Assembly: GCA_037138755.1 (NCBI GenBank)
Contig: JBAXHT010000002.1
Coordinates: 1-64,000, forward strand
DNA length: 64,000 bases
Reading direction: 5' to 3'
Origin: Armatimonadota bacterium
Lineage (GTDB): Bacteria; Armatimonadota; Fimbriimonadia; Fimbriimonadales; Fimbriimonadaceae
The notes under the pieces are model-generated. The model was not told where the DNA came from. It did no database searches and saw only the letters and a program-made list of their open reading frames with translations. This document shows positions 7,828 to 16,591 of the stretch, one piece after another. The position numbers and the translations under genes were made by a program. The first letter of the stretch is position 1. The number at the start of each line of letters is the position of its first letter.

Positions 7828-8124
7828 TTTGTCCCAAGCCTACAGAGGCCGCGTCGGCCCCGAAATGATCTCAAACTATTACATCTTGTAATAGTCTCAA
7901 TTGTAATATATCCCACTTTCTGGAAATCTGGGCTCTCTACTCGTTTTTTTGGCAGAAATTTGGTCGGCTGATTCGAGCATGCTGGATTTGGCACGAGGGA
8001 ACGCTGTCGAAGAACCGCTGTCTGCTCAAAGTGGGTACCAATCACAAGGGGAAAGCCGGGATCAAAGACGCTTTTTCGTTGCGAAACATTGGAACGAATC
8101 GCAGCCAAGCGCGATAGGAACTTC

Positions 8125-8547
8125 ATGAACCGCGACGTTCCCTTCCGCCTTGCTAAACTCCTCCTCGGAGCTGCGTTTGTCGTTTTCGGCCTCAACGGAT
8201 TCCTCAATTTTCTCCCAGTTCCGCCCATCGAAGGCGAGAATGCCAAGGCGTTCCTTGGCGCCTTGGGCGCAAGCCGATTTATGTCGTTGGTCAAAGGACT
8301 CGAAATCATCGGCGGAATCCTGCTCCTCTCTGGTCGCCTCGCCCCGCTCGGACTGCTGATTCTTGGGCCGATCATCGTCGTCATCGCCCTTTTCGACGCG
8401 ACGATGGACCCCAAAGGGCTCCCCGTTATCGTGGTGCTCGGACTCCTATCGCTCTACATCGCCAGCCGGCACAAAGAGCATTTCGCGCCGTTCTTCAAGC
8501 CAAGAGGCGAACATTGCACATTCCACCCCGAGGAACCCAAAGGCTAA
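8125..8547 (+). CDS. DoxX-like membrane protein
   Basis: This 140-residue protein has four hydrophobic segments and the DoxX-type opening (RLAKLLLGAAFVVFGLNGF) and middle (SRFMSLVKGLEIIGGILLL). DoxX-like proteins are integral membrane proteins connected in some bacteria with thiol or redox homeostasis; the substrate here is unknown. The start at 8125 is preceded by AGGAA at a suitable distance; the frame upstream to 8089 is less likely. The 297-base gap before it (7828-8124) holds AT-rich sequence near 7880-7920 but no other feature I can support. Confidence 0.8.
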   Translation: MNRDVPFRLAKLLLGAAFVVFGLNGFLNFLPVPPIEGENAKAFLGALGASRFMSLVKGLEIIGGILLLSGRLAPLGLLILGPIIVVIALFDATMDPKGLPVIVVLGLLSLYIASRHKEHFAPFFKPRGEHCTFHPEEPKG

Positions 8548-9455
8548 TCTTGCCACTTCGGCAGATCAGATAGGGTCAGAACCCGCGAGTCTCGATAGAC
8601 CCGCCGAATCCACTCCTTCGTGTTCCCTTTCTTCTCGTCCTCGATCATATACGCCCAGGTGAGAAAGTACAGCCAAGGCCGCTTTCCAAGCGAGACAGGG
8701 TCCGGCAGCTTCCCTTCCTCGCCTAACCCGAGCATCTTTCGGCCCCCAAACCGCGAATTCAGATTCCCCCAAGAAGCCGGATTCTCGTAGTCACAAACCA
8801 CAAGGTCAACCATCTCATCGCCGGGGTACCAATCCTCCTTCTCTCCGGCATAGCTCGTCCAGGTCCAGACCAGGTTGTGAGCGTCATGAACTTTGGTAAT
8901 TCGCTCAAACATCAGCCGGTAGAGCTTCTTGCAAGCGTCTCCACCCGATTTGCCCCACCAGAACCACTTCCCTTCTGCCTCGTGTAGCGGCCGCCAGATC
9001 ACTGGAACTCCGGCCTTATCGAGTCGCTTCAAAGCGACTCCAACCAAGTCGATGTCCCTCACCAAGTTCTTGTAAGAAGCCGAACCAGGTGCCGCCAAAG
9101 CCTTCGCAAGATTGAACTTGTCCGTATAAAAATCTCCATCGGCATCGGGCGAAATCCAGTGCCACTGAAACGTCACCAGCCCGCCCCGTTTGTGCCAGGC
9201 AATCGCTTTCTCAACATCAAAGTTCCCCTTCTGCGAAGGACAGATCCCGTTAAAGTCGTAACCCATCATCGCGGGCTCTAACCCACCCGTAGCTTCCTTG
9301 ATGAAGGGTAGGTACTTGTCGTCGCACTGCCCGCTGATAATCCGCCTGCCGTACACCTGATCCAGTAGCCGTTTGAGGCGAAGCGCCGACGGCGACGCCT
9401 TCGGATCGCAGAGCGATGTGGTCAGCATTCCAAGACAAGCTATCGCCGTGATCAT
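8544..9455 (-). CDS. GH26-family glycoside hydrolase (beta-mannanase-like)
   Basis: The protein is 303 residues from ATG 9455, with a short hydrophobic N-terminus suggesting export. GH26 features are present: WRPLHEAEGKWFWWG places the acid/base at E159, and LGLGEEGKLPDP places the nucleophile at E246. FQWHW and WTWTSY are typical substrate-cleft tryptophan motifs. GH26 enzymes are mostly beta-1,4-mannanases, with some xylanases and lichenases, so mannan degradation is inferred rather than shown. The upstream open frame to 9497 adds 14 unlikely residues. It overlaps the DoxX stop by 4 bases, convergently. Confidence 0.87.
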   Translation of the reverse strand: MITAIACLGMLTTSLCDPKASPSALRLKRLLDQVYGRRIISGQCDDKYLPFIKEATGGLEPAMMGYDFNGICPSQKGNFDVEKAIAWHKRGGLVTFQWHWISPDADGDFYTDKFNLAKALAAPGSASYKNLVRDIDLVGVALKRLDKAGVPVIWRPLHEAEGKWFWWGKSGGDACKKLYRLMFERITKVHDAHNLVWTWTSYAGEKEDWYPGDEMVDLVVCDYENPASWGNLNSRFGGRKMLGLGEEGKLPDPVSLGKRPWLYFLTWAYMIEDEKKGNTKEWIRRVYRDSRVLTLSDLPKWQD

Positions 9456-9490
9456 TTCCTGAATCCTAACAAAAACTGTCGAAAAAGTGG

Positions 9491-9523
9491 TTGACAAATC
9501 GCCTCTGAGATCGCTTATATAGT
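9491..9523 (+). promoter_or_regulatory. Sigma70-type promoter of HTH gene
   Basis: A consensus TTGACA (9491-9496) is followed after 18 bases by TTATAT (9515-9520), in an AT-rich stretch that continues to TATAGT. It is the clearest two-part promoter in the window and points to the gene at 9569. Confidence 0.6.
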
Positions 9524-9568
9524 AAACACTTGTCTACTACTAATTAGTTACCAATTGGGAACTCTACA

Positions 9569-9988
9569 ATGAACAATCACAACGAACCACAATCTCAATC
9601 CAGCGGCTATCTCGGGGTTCCGTCCGACGAAGAGCACCCTTTCTTTAGCGATGCAGGTCTTGAGCGCAGAATTGCTTACAGCCGACGTCAAGCACTTCTG
9701 CATGCGAACATCATCAACCAAGATCAGAGCAATCCATTCAAAAACGGAGAGCTCCGAAACATCTTGAAAGAGGCAAAGCTCACTCGTCGGCAATACGAGG
9801 TCATCAAGCTCCGGGCAAGGGGCCTAACGTTCGAGGAAATTGGAAAGTACTGGAACCGAACGAAGCAAGGTGCCCAGCGGGTTTACCAGCAGGCGGTTAG
9901 GAAACTGCAGCGAGCCAGGCGCGTCTATCCGTTCACGGGGCTCAACGAAGTGTATCGCCAGGAGATTCACCGGGGCGGAATCCGATAA
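9569..9988 (+). CDS. Sigma-70 region 4-like HTH protein
   Basis: This 139-residue protein has a C-terminal half (about 70-120) reading LTRRQYEVIKLRARGLTFEE and continuing with IGKYWNRTKQGAQ, typical of the region-4 helix-turn-helix of sigma factors and related regulators. No region 2 is visible, so it is not a complete sigma factor. The N-terminal 65 residues are polar and unassigned. It may be a small regulator or a diverged sigma fragment. It has its own strong promoter and is followed closely by the zinc-ribbon/TPR gene. Confidence 0.75.
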   Translation: MNNHNEPQSQSSGYLGVPSDEEHPFFSDAGLERRIAYSRRQALLHANIINQDQSNPFKNGELRNILKEAKLTRRQYEVIKLRARGLTFEEIGKYWNRTKQGAQRVYQQAVRKLQRARRVYPFTGLNEVYRQEIHRGGIR

Positions 9989-9996
9989 TCCTGCTG

Positions 9997-10002
9997 TACA
10001 AT
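9997..10002 (+). promoter_or_regulatory. -10 hexamer TACAAT before zinc-ribbon/TPR operon
   Basis: TACAAT at 9997-10002 predicts a transcript start near 10009. The resulting 20-base leader contains TTGGAG (about 10017-10022) as a ribosome binding site for the ATG at 10029, so this is a conventional leadered start. Confidence 0.5.
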
Positions 10003-10028
10003 GGAAGTACAAGCCCTTGGAGTGAACT

Positions 10029-11282
10029 ATGGTTGCCTGCCCAAAATGTGCCCTTAACAACACCATCGACAGCGCGTTCTGCCGAAAGTGCGGCTACGCT
10101 CTGCCCCAGGACCTCGTCGCCGAGTCACAACAGAAATTGAAGGAGTTGGTCAATAAGGGAATGACTTCCTTCAATGAAGGCAATACCGAAGAAGCGATGG
10201 GAATCGCCGAGCACGCCGTTATGGCAAACCCCGCCTACCCGGAGGGACACGCTTTGAAGGGAATGGTTCACGAACGACGATCCGAGTACGCTCAGGCGCT
10301 TGACTGCTTCGAGACCGTCGTTTCGCTCAACCCAGATTCGACAATTGACAAGATCAAGCTCAACCAGCTTCGCAATGCGTTTGCTCAGCGAACTGCCGAG
10401 CCAAAGGTTGACCGAAAAGGCGCGCTGATGGCGGCGATGGCGGCTGTTCTGCTCGTTTCTTCGGTTGGCGCAATCACATATCGCGTCGTCAGCAGCTCTA
10501 AGGAGACGTCAGGTACTTCAGCTCCGCCTTCTGCGACGCCTCAAGGGAACTTGGTGTCGAATCAGAGCCCAGTGAATCCTGTCAATCCGGGCAACACGAT
10601 TTCAAACCCTGCACCAAGTACTCCGGGTAACCAGTTGACCGATGATGGTGTGAAACCGCTTGGCGGGGATGAGAGTACAGACAACTCATCAAATCGCGGC
10701 GGTCTGCCAAAGCCACGAGATAACGGCTGGCGAACAAATCAGATTGATCCAGTGACTCCTAATGGCCCCATCGGTTCCCGCCCTTCGCGTAACCCGAACA
10801 ATGGTGGCGGAGCAGGAACTGGGCTGCCTCCGGTCACTGGCAATGGTAACAACGGGGGTGGCAGCGTGCCTTCACCATCAAATCCGCCAAACAAAGGCAC
10901 CGAAGACACTCCTCCGCCCACGAAGCCGATTACGGATGGAGACAAAGACCCGGGCCAAATCGACATCAAAATTACGAATGCGAAGGGCGCAAGCGGTACT
11001 GAGGCGGTCCGCCGTAGCGCAAACGAAATGCTAAAAGGCGGCGACAACGAAAGCGCGGCAAAAGCATTTGAGAGCGCGGCCAAGGCGGGAAGCGGCGGTA
11101 AATCTCACCAACGACAAGCCCAAGCTCTGAACGCTTCCGGGAAACGCGCCGAAGCAATTGCGGCATACGAGCGAGCAATCAGTGCTTACGAGAGCGATCT
11201 CAAGGCAGGGAAGGGCAACGCGGATGCAAACCAAGCGGGCCTCAACTCATCCAAAGCCGCGCTTCGTGCCCTGAAAAACTAA
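10029..11282 (+). CDS. Zinc-ribbon, TPR and single-helix membrane protein
   Basis: This 417-residue protein has, in order: a zinc ribbon (C4, C7, C18, C21), TPR-like helices (about 30-118), a membrane helix (about 131-154), a long Pro/Asn/Gly/Ser-rich low-complexity linker (about 158-310), and a C-terminal TPR-like helical region (about 325-415). The likely topology is ribbon and first TPR in the cytoplasm, linker and second TPR outside the membrane. It shares a one-base TAATG overlap with the next gene. Its function is not known; the layout suggests a scaffold linking a cytoplasmic signal to an envelope partner. Confidence 0.8.
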   Translation: MVACPKCALNNTIDSAFCRKCGYALPQDLVAESQQKLKELVNKGMTSFNEGNTEEAMGIAEHAVMANPAYPEGHALKGMVHERRSEYAQALDCFETVVSLNPDSTIDKIKLNQLRNAFAQRTAEPKVDRKGALMAAMAAVLLVSSVGAITYRVVSSSKETSGTSAPPSATPQGNLVSNQSPVNPVNPGNTISNPAPSTPGNQLTDDGVKPLGGDESTDNSSNRGGLPKPRDNGWRTNQIDPVTPNGPIGSRPSRNPNNGGGAGTGLPPVTGNGNNGGGSVPSPSNPPNKGTEDTPPPTKPITDGDKDPGQIDIKITNAKGASGTEAVRRSANEMLKGGDNESAAKAFESAAKAGSGGKSHQRQAQALNASGKRAEAIAAYERAISAYESDLKAGKGNADANQAGLNSSKAALRALKN

Positions 11283-12838
11283 TGCGCCCCCTCGTTGGTC
11301 TCCTGATTCTTGTTACCTGCTCGCTTGCAAAGGCACAGGCAGCAACCTGCCTGGTCGCTCAACCGATGCCGCTCGGCGATCAGACGCTTGATTACATCAA
11401 CACGATGGCGACCGAGCTCGATAGAGTCGGTCAAGTCTCTGCTGTCACCTACTCTCTGAGCGATCCTGTCATCAGGGGGTTGGTAAACGACTCAAAACTC
11501 CCTGCTCCATCCACAAAACCCATCCGGGCTGAAGCTCTTGAGGCAGCCAAGGTCATCGGAGCCGTCTACACGCTCTGGCTTGAACCTGCCGAGAACAAGG
11601 CTAATCGCAAAACAAGAGGAGTCCACTTAGTCGCAACGCTGTTTAGGAACGGGAAACAGATTTGGACCGACGAGCAAAACCTTGATATTCAAGTTGGTAG
11701 CTCAAATGGTGCGCAAGCTTCCGTCCAAGGGATTTGTGTTTCGTTCGTTGAAACCCTCTCTAAAACGACCTTCAAAGACCTTCCCAAGTCAACCAGAATC
11801 CGGAGCGACGAACCGAGCAAGGGTCAGGCTCCTATCGTTCCTGATACCTCGGACGATGATGGCGAACTGAACGATTTCGCGGCCGTTCTGGAACGAGTCA
11901 AACAGCTTCTCGCGTCTGGGCGCTTGTCAGCCGCCGAGATGTTGCTGCGTGATGCGGTCGACGCCGCTCCTCAGGATGGAAAAAGGCGCCGCGAACTCAT
12001 CGACTTTCTCCGCTCTAACGGACGCACTGACGAGGCCATCGCCGCCACCGTCGCCAGCGGCAAAGCACTGGGTGACCCCAACCTGACACCACTCGCCGCC
12101 CGAATCTTGATTGACGCTGGTCGAACTGGGGATGCCCAGGCGATTTGTAACGAGGCACTGGTTGGGAATCCAAATAGTTCAGGGCTTAGGCTGATTCTCG
12201 CCGAGCTTCGACTCCGCGCATCTGCACCCGATCAAGCTCTGAAACATCTGGAGACAGCAATTAAAACCGAGCCTTCGAGCGAAGCCTTCGCACTGCGCTC
12301 ACTTTGCAGAGCGCTACTGGGTGCCGAAGACGGTTCTCGACTCGATATGGAGAGGGTCCGAAAAGACTCGCCTTCGCTACCGGAAACTCACTACTGGCTT
12401 TGGGCGGCGATTTTGGATAGCGCGACGACCGTCGAGGGTCCTGATGTTCGCGCACTATTCCAGAAAGCCGTATTGAACCGTAAGTCTGATGAAGTCGCCG
12501 ACGAGATTGATGCCCAGGAAAGACTCGCAAAAGCGTGCGTGGCGTTCCTTGGAGATAATCCGGCAAATTTGCGGTATGAGAAGTCCCATGCGAACCGACT
12601 ATTGGCAATGAACTTGCTCATTCAGTCCATGAGCGAACTCCGCGCATACTGCGCCAAGGGTGATGAGGATAGCCTCTCCGAAGCAAGAATTGACTTCGGC
12701 GAGATGCTAAAAGCCCTCGAAAACGCAAAGCTGGAGTTCGCAAAGGAGAGCAAGGATGCAAGAAATGCTGGCACTGATCGGATCGCTAACAATCGTTTTC
12801 TTGGTGGGCTACTTGCTCGCCAAGGCATTCGGCCGTAA
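11282..12838 (+). CDS. Secreted TPR protein
   Basis: This 518-residue protein has a signal peptide ending at about residue 20 (SLAKAQA), an N-terminal domain of about 160 residues, an acidic linker (about 180-200), then repeated helical pairs typical of TPRs (about 205-420). The C-terminal helix region is charged. Its A of ATG is the last A of the upstream TAA, implying coupled translation with the zinc-ribbon/TPR protein. The 3' end overlaps the PilZ gene by 83 bases. The role is unknown; an envelope partner of its neighbours is inferred. Confidence 0.75.
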   Translation: MRPLVGLLILVTCSLAKAQAATCLVAQPMPLGDQTLDYINTMATELDRVGQVSAVTYSLSDPVIRGLVNDSKLPAPSTKPIRAEALEAAKVIGAVYTLWLEPAENKANRKTRGVHLVATLFRNGKQIWTDEQNLDIQVGSSNGAQASVQGICVSFVETLSKTTFKDLPKSTRIRSDEPSKGQAPIVPDTSDDDGELNDFAAVLERVKQLLASGRLSAAEMLLRDAVDAAPQDGKRRRELIDFLRSNGRTDEAIAATVASGKALGDPNLTPLAARILIDAGRTGDAQAICNEALVGNPNSSGLRLILAELRLRASAPDQALKHLETAIKTEPSSEAFALRSLCRALLGAEDGSRLDMERVRKDSPSLPETHYWLWAAILDSATTVEGPDVRALFQKAVLNRKSDEVADEIDAQERLAKACVAFLGDNPANLRYEKSHANRLLAMNLLIQSMSELRAYCAKGDEDSLSEARIDFGEMLKALENAKLEFAKESKDARNAGTDRIANNRFLGGLLARQGIRP

Positions 12839-13382
12839 GTCCGTTCTGGATGCTCGTCAGCGCCGGACTCCCGTCGATAACGCCCGAGTTCGCTTCAAGA
12901 CTAGCAGTGCCGTTTACCGTTCGCGATTGATCTCTCATGACGACAAGCAGTGGGTCTTCGCAGCTCCCATGCAACGCGACAGCTACATCCCCGTGCCGGT
13001 CGGTGAAGAGTGTGTGTGCGAAGTCGTAGCTCGTGGCGGCGTCTTGCTCTTCACATCCAAGGTGATCGCCCGCCAGAGCCAAGAAGGCAGAATCGTCATC
13101 GAAGCCCCTGTGAATCCAAAACTCAGGAATCGCCGCGACGACGCCCGACGAATTGACATCCCCATGACGCTGCTCGTCGGAAACCACGGCGGCGAGGTCC
13201 TCGATTTATCCACTAACGGAGCCAAAGTCAAACTCTCCGGATTCCAGAAGGAAGGCCAAACTGTAAGAGTCGACCTTCCCGACGGCGAGAGCCGAGCGGG
13301 AACCGTCATCGAATCAACCCACGACAGCATCGGTAGCACGGTCCGAATTTCGTTCGATCGCCCAATTCATTTGCCGGATTGA
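12756..13382 (+). CDS. PilZ-domain membrane-anchored c-di-GMP receptor
   Basis: This 208-residue protein has an N-terminal membrane helix (about 4-24), a YcgR-N-like beta domain (about 45-120), and a PilZ domain with RRDDARR (126-132) and DLSTNG (D150, S152, G155). These match the RxxxR and D/NxSxxG motifs that bind cyclic di-GMP. Such proteins transmit c-di-GMP levels to motility, secretion or polysaccharide machinery. The ATG at 12756 lies inside the upstream TPR gene in another frame, after an AAGGAG-containing stretch. Confidence 0.88.
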   Translation: MQEMLALIGSLTIVFLVGYLLAKAFGRKSVLDARQRRTPVDNARVRFKTSSAVYRSRLISHDDKQWVFAAPMQRDSYIPVPVGEECVCEVVARGGVLLFTSKVIARQSQEGRIVIEAPVNPKLRNRRDDARRIDIPMTLLVGNHGGEVLDLSTNGAKVKLSGFQKEGQTVRVDLPDGESRAGTVIESTHDSIGSTVRISFDRPIHLPD

Positions 13383-13387
13383 GTTCG

Positions 13388-13708
13388 CTACTCGATTTCA
13401 ATTAGCCGACTTGTTTCGAGATTCTCCAGCACGAGTCGTAGCTTTGGGACAAGGGGAATCAAGCAGTCTAGGCGAGTGTCTGGCACCGAAAGCAAGACGA
13501 CAGAGATGCGGCGGCCAGCAAAGTTTTGCTGAGATTTGAAGCCCTTGTCAACGGTGATCAGAGCCGAGTAGCCTGCATCTTAGCTGGCGGTAAGCAGCTT
13601 TCCGTTGGCGAGCTGTGCCCATCCTAGCTTGCCGGCAAAATCGATATCAAATTCCGGGAGATGAGCCAGCAACGGCCGTGAAACACAGTGATCAAGGACA
13701 AACTTCAT
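13388..13708 (-). pseudogene. PIN-like (DUF5615/Mut7-C type) toxin with internal stop
   Basis: Read from ATG 13708, this 107-codon frame starts MKFVLDHCVSRPLLAHL, as in DUF5615-type PIN-like toxins paired with DUF433 antitoxins, and continues with ALITVDKGF and SVVLLSVPDT, the usual conserved blocks. Codon 43 is TAA (13582-13580), so only the first 42 residues would be made. The remainder is otherwise intact, suggesting recent inactivation or a sequencing error. The start forms an ATGA overlap with the antitoxin stop (13705-13708). Confidence 0.75.
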
Positions 13709-13947
13709 GCCGACTTAGCAAAGCCGTAGTCGGCTGAGATTCGGCTCCGTTCCCAGTCAAGAACCTTCAGAGCTTGTTCTTTCGAGACGTCAGGAAAATG
13801 ATCAAGAAACACTTCAAGTTTCTCGCCGGCCAAAACGTAGTCAAAAAGACTTTGAGCAAACACTCTAGTTCCGGCGAACCTTACCGCACCGTGTAACGTG
13901 TCTGGAGTACTCACAAGCACACCTTCGAGTTCAACCGGGATTTTCAT
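13705..13947 (-). CDS. DUF433 antitoxin
   Basis: This 80-residue protein has the DUF433 winged-HTH-type pattern: GVLVSTPDTLHGAVRFAGTR near the N-terminus, then LFDYVLAGEKLEVFLDHFP and the C-terminal ALKVLDWERSR. DUF433 proteins are antitoxins of type II systems and usually precede a PIN-like toxin gene, as here. The toxin frame is interrupted by a stop, so the antitoxin may be an orphan now. Confidence 0.82.
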   Translation of the reverse strand: MKIPVELEGVLVSTPDTLHGAVRFAGTRVFAQSLFDYVLAGEKLEVFLDHFPDVSKEQALKVLDWERSRISADYGFAKSA

Positions 13948-14012
13948 TTCAGTCCTTCGCCGCCTAGCTTACTTATTGTATCGCGTTGCCGCGCCACCAC
14001 CACTCCTCTAGG

Positions 14013-14018
14013 TACAAT
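14013..14018 (+). promoter_or_regulatory. -10 hexamer TACAAT of nuoG
   Basis: TACAAT lies 39 bases before the nuoG ATG (14058). AGAGG at 14037-14041 is a possible ribosome binding site. Confidence 0.45.
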
Positions 14019-14057
14019 TCAAGCCAACGAAGCCACTAGAGGCTCGTAGAAAACACC

Positions 14058-15992
14058 ATGGCAGCGGCGACCGACATCCAGACCGTCAATATCATCGTCA
14101 ACGGAATCGAACTTGCGGTTCCGAAAGGCGAACTGGTCGTCGAAGCGGTCAAGCGTCTCGGTCTCGAAATTCCCATCTTCTGCTACCACCCTCGCCTCAA
14201 GCCGGTTGGGATGTGCCGAATGTGCTTGGTCGAAACCGGCATGAAGAACCCAGCGGACGGCACCATCCGAATGATGCCCAAGCCCGCCGCCGCCTGCACC
14301 CTGCCCGTCAGTGAAGGTCTGGTCATCAACACCGAATCCGACGCCCTCCACAAAGACCGCAAAGGCGTCCTCGAATTCCTCCTTATCAACCACCCGCTCG
14401 ACTGCCCAATCTGCGACCGTGGGGGCGAGTGCCCACTCCAAAACAACACCCTTTTCTATGGTCCCGCCACCAGCCGATTTATCGAGCAAAAGCGTCACGC
14501 CGTCAAAGCCTTCCCTCTCAGCGACTACGTCACCCTCGACCTCGAGCGATGCATCCAGTGCGCCCGCTGCATCCGCTTCACCGAGGAAATCTCCGGCGAC
14601 AGCCAACTCGCATTCCGATTCCGAGGCAACAAGACACAGCCAATCACCTTCGATGAGACCAAGTTCACCTCAAAGTTCAGCGGAAACGTCATCGAAATCT
14701 GCCCGGTCGGAGCCCTAACCAACCGCAAGTACCGCTTCCGAGCTCGCCCGTGGGACCTACAAACTTCTGAGGCCGTCTGCCTCAACTGCAGCAACGGTTG
14801 CAACATCTGGTTCGACCATCGCGCTGGTAAAGTCGTCCGAATCAACGCCCGCACCAACGAGTCAATCAACGAAGAGTGGACCTGCGACAAGGGCAAGTTT
14901 GGTCACGACTTCTACAACGACGAAAAGCGACTCGAAACCCCGTTCGCCAGAACGAACGACGAGCTACAGAAGGCTGAGTACGCGACCGTCTACGCAAAAC
15001 TCCTCGAAGCCTTCCAAGGCAACAACGTAGGCATGATCGTTGGCGAAGGCCTCAGCAACGAAACCTACATCACCGCCCAAAGCTTCTTCACTGGCCAGGT
15101 CGGAAGCGCGAATATTGACTATCGCCTCTCCGCCAATCAGCACTCCGGGCCGAGCCGAGTCGATAACTCCATCGAGTCACTTGAGCATGCCAAGAACACC
15201 CTTGTCTTCGGTACCCACCTTGCCGATGACCTCCCTATAGTCTTCCTCCGCGTCCGCAAGGGATGGTTCAACCGAGGCAACAACGTCATCGTCGCCGTCG
15301 ACCGACCCGACGAAGTCTCCGACTTCGCCACCCAAACCCTCGTCTACAAGCCCGGCACCGAGGCGATCCTCGCCCAAGCATTTGCAGGAAAAGTCTCGAT
15401 CGAAGACGCGTCAAACAAAACCGGAATCCCTGCGGCCGAACTCGAGCAAGCCATCACCAAGGCCGCCGGAGCAACCGTCATCACCACGACCCGCCTCATT
15501 TCCGAAGCCGCCGAAGCCTTGAAGTCTCTCGAAGGAACCTTCAACGCGTACCCACTCGGCTCCAACGAGCGCGGCGCCCAGCTCGCCCTCGCCACCAACG
15601 GACTTACCGCCCTCGATCAACTCAAACGAGCTGCCAACGGCGAGCTCAAAGCCCTTTGGGTCGTCGGGGTTGATCTGTTCTCCGTTGGTCTGCCCCGCGA
15701 AGAAGTCATCAAAGCCCTTGAAAATGTCGACTTCCTCGCCGTCCAAGACAGCCGCCGCTCCGAAACCTTCTACTACGCAAGCGTCGCGCTTCCGATGACC
15801 CTGCCCGCCGAGCAAGACGGAAGCTACACCAACTGCGAAGGCACCACCCAGTTCATGAAGGCGATCATCCCACCCGTCGGCGAAGCCAAGCCCGCCTGGC
15901 GAGTCTTCGAAGAGCTCAGTATCCGCCTCAATCCCCGAATGCCGTTCAGCCAAGCCAGCGAAATCCTCGCCACTGCTCCGGCATTCGCCTAA
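14058..15992 (+). CDS. nuoG: NADH-quinone oxidoreductase subunit G
   Basis: This 644-residue complex I subunit carries the electron-transfer iron-sulfur clusters of the peripheral arm. It has the N-terminal [2Fe-2S] ferredoxin domain with GMCRMC, the His/Cys motif HPLDCPICDRGGECPLQ, the [4Fe-4S] motif CIQCARCIRF paired with EICPVGALT, and CLNCSNGCN, a fourth cluster motif at the start of the molybdopterin-like domain. It is shorter than the roughly 900-residue E. coli protein because the C-terminal domain is reduced. It is separated by about 15 kb from the membrane-arm genes at 31493-39215, which lie on the other strand. Confidence 0.93.
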   Translation: MAAATDIQTVNIIVNGIELAVPKGELVVEAVKRLGLEIPIFCYHPRLKPVGMCRMCLVETGMKNPADGTIRMMPKPAAACTLPVSEGLVINTESDALHKDRKGVLEFLLINHPLDCPICDRGGECPLQNNTLFYGPATSRFIEQKRHAVKAFPLSDYVTLDLERCIQCARCIRFTEEISGDSQLAFRFRGNKTQPITFDETKFTSKFSGNVIEICPVGALTNRKYRFRARPWDLQTSEAVCLNCSNGCNIWFDHRAGKVVRINARTNESINEEWTCDKGKFGHDFYNDEKRLETPFARTNDELQKAEYATVYAKLLEAFQGNNVGMIVGEGLSNETYITAQSFFTGQVGSANIDYRLSANQHSGPSRVDNSIESLEHAKNTLVFGTHLADDLPIVFLRVRKGWFNRGNNVIVAVDRPDEVSDFATQTLVYKPGTEAILAQAFAGKVSIEDASNKTGIPAAELEQAITKAAGATVITTTRLISEAAEALKSLEGTFNAYPLGSNERGAQLALATNGLTALDQLKRAANGELKALWVVGVDLFSVGLPREEVIKALENVDFLAVQDSRRSETFYYASVALPMTLPAEQDGSYTNCEGTTQFMKAIIPPVGEAKPAWRVFEELSIRLNPRMPFSQASEILATAPAFA

Positions 15993-16462
15993 TGAAAACC
16001 CCGGAAGAAATCTTCGCAGCTCTCTTTGCAGTCCAACCCCTGCAAGAGAGCTTTCGAGACCTCATCCAGCCCAAATCGGTCAACCCGGCCCTCCACCACG
16101 CGGTCAATAGCGCCATCGCCCAAGTCACGGGCGACCCCTGCCTCACCGCCGCGATCTACCTTTACGCCGACGACCTCGACTCCGCCCACATCGAAGCCCA
16201 ACGTGACGAAGCCGACCCCGAATCGGCCTACTGGCACGGCATCATGCACCGCCGCGAAGGCGATTTCAGCAATGCCAACTATTGGTTCCGCCGCACCAGC
16301 ACTCTGCGCGCCCAAGTCGGCTCCGACCCCGTCTCCCTCACCGAGCGCGCCGAAATCGCCCACCGCTCGGGCACCATGCCCGAAGACCTCCTCCAAGACA
16401 TCCGCGAAGAATTCCGAAATCTTGCCCAGATTGGTATTGATCGGCTTTTTGCAGTGCGGTAA
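15992..16462 (+). CDS. Conserved hypothetical protein
   Basis: This 156-residue protein begins at the last base of the nuoG stop codon (TAATG). A central block YWHGIMHRREGDFSNANYWF resembles a conserved hypothetical family in which a His-rich HGIMHRREGD stretch precedes a YWFRR motif; I know of no assigned function. The protein is probably soluble, with no signal peptide or membrane segment. Coupling to nuoG may be incidental. Confidence 0.7.
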   Translation: MKTPEEIFAALFAVQPLQESFRDLIQPKSVNPALHHAVNSAIAQVTGDPCLTAAIYLYADDLDSAHIEAQRDEADPESAYWHGIMHRREGDFSNANYWFRRTSTLRAQVGSDPVSLTERAEIAHRSGTMPEDLLQDIREEFRNLAQIGIDRLFAVR

Positions 16463-16473
16463 CTCGTTACCGC
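16456..16473. repeat. 18-bp palindrome, copy 1
   Basis: GCGGTAACTCGTTACCGC is an 8+2+8 palindrome. It overlaps the stop codon of the upstream hypothetical gene, and an identical copy follows at 16550-16567. Confidence 0.9.
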
Positions 16474-16549
16474 TTTAGATTCCAGCCATTCATCGCGGCC
16501 GGGAGTTTGAACCTAACTCCACGCCGAGCAAGGCTCGCGCTGTTCAAAA

Positions 16550-16567
16550 GCGGTAACTCGTTACCGC
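16550..16567. repeat. 18-bp palindrome, copy 2
   Basis: Identical to 16456-16473 and 94 bases away. Both lie in the 278-base gap before the rhamnosidase gene, suggesting a REP-like or protein-binding element. Confidence 0.9.
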
Positions 16568-16591
16568 ACTCCAAACCAACCCACTGGGACC

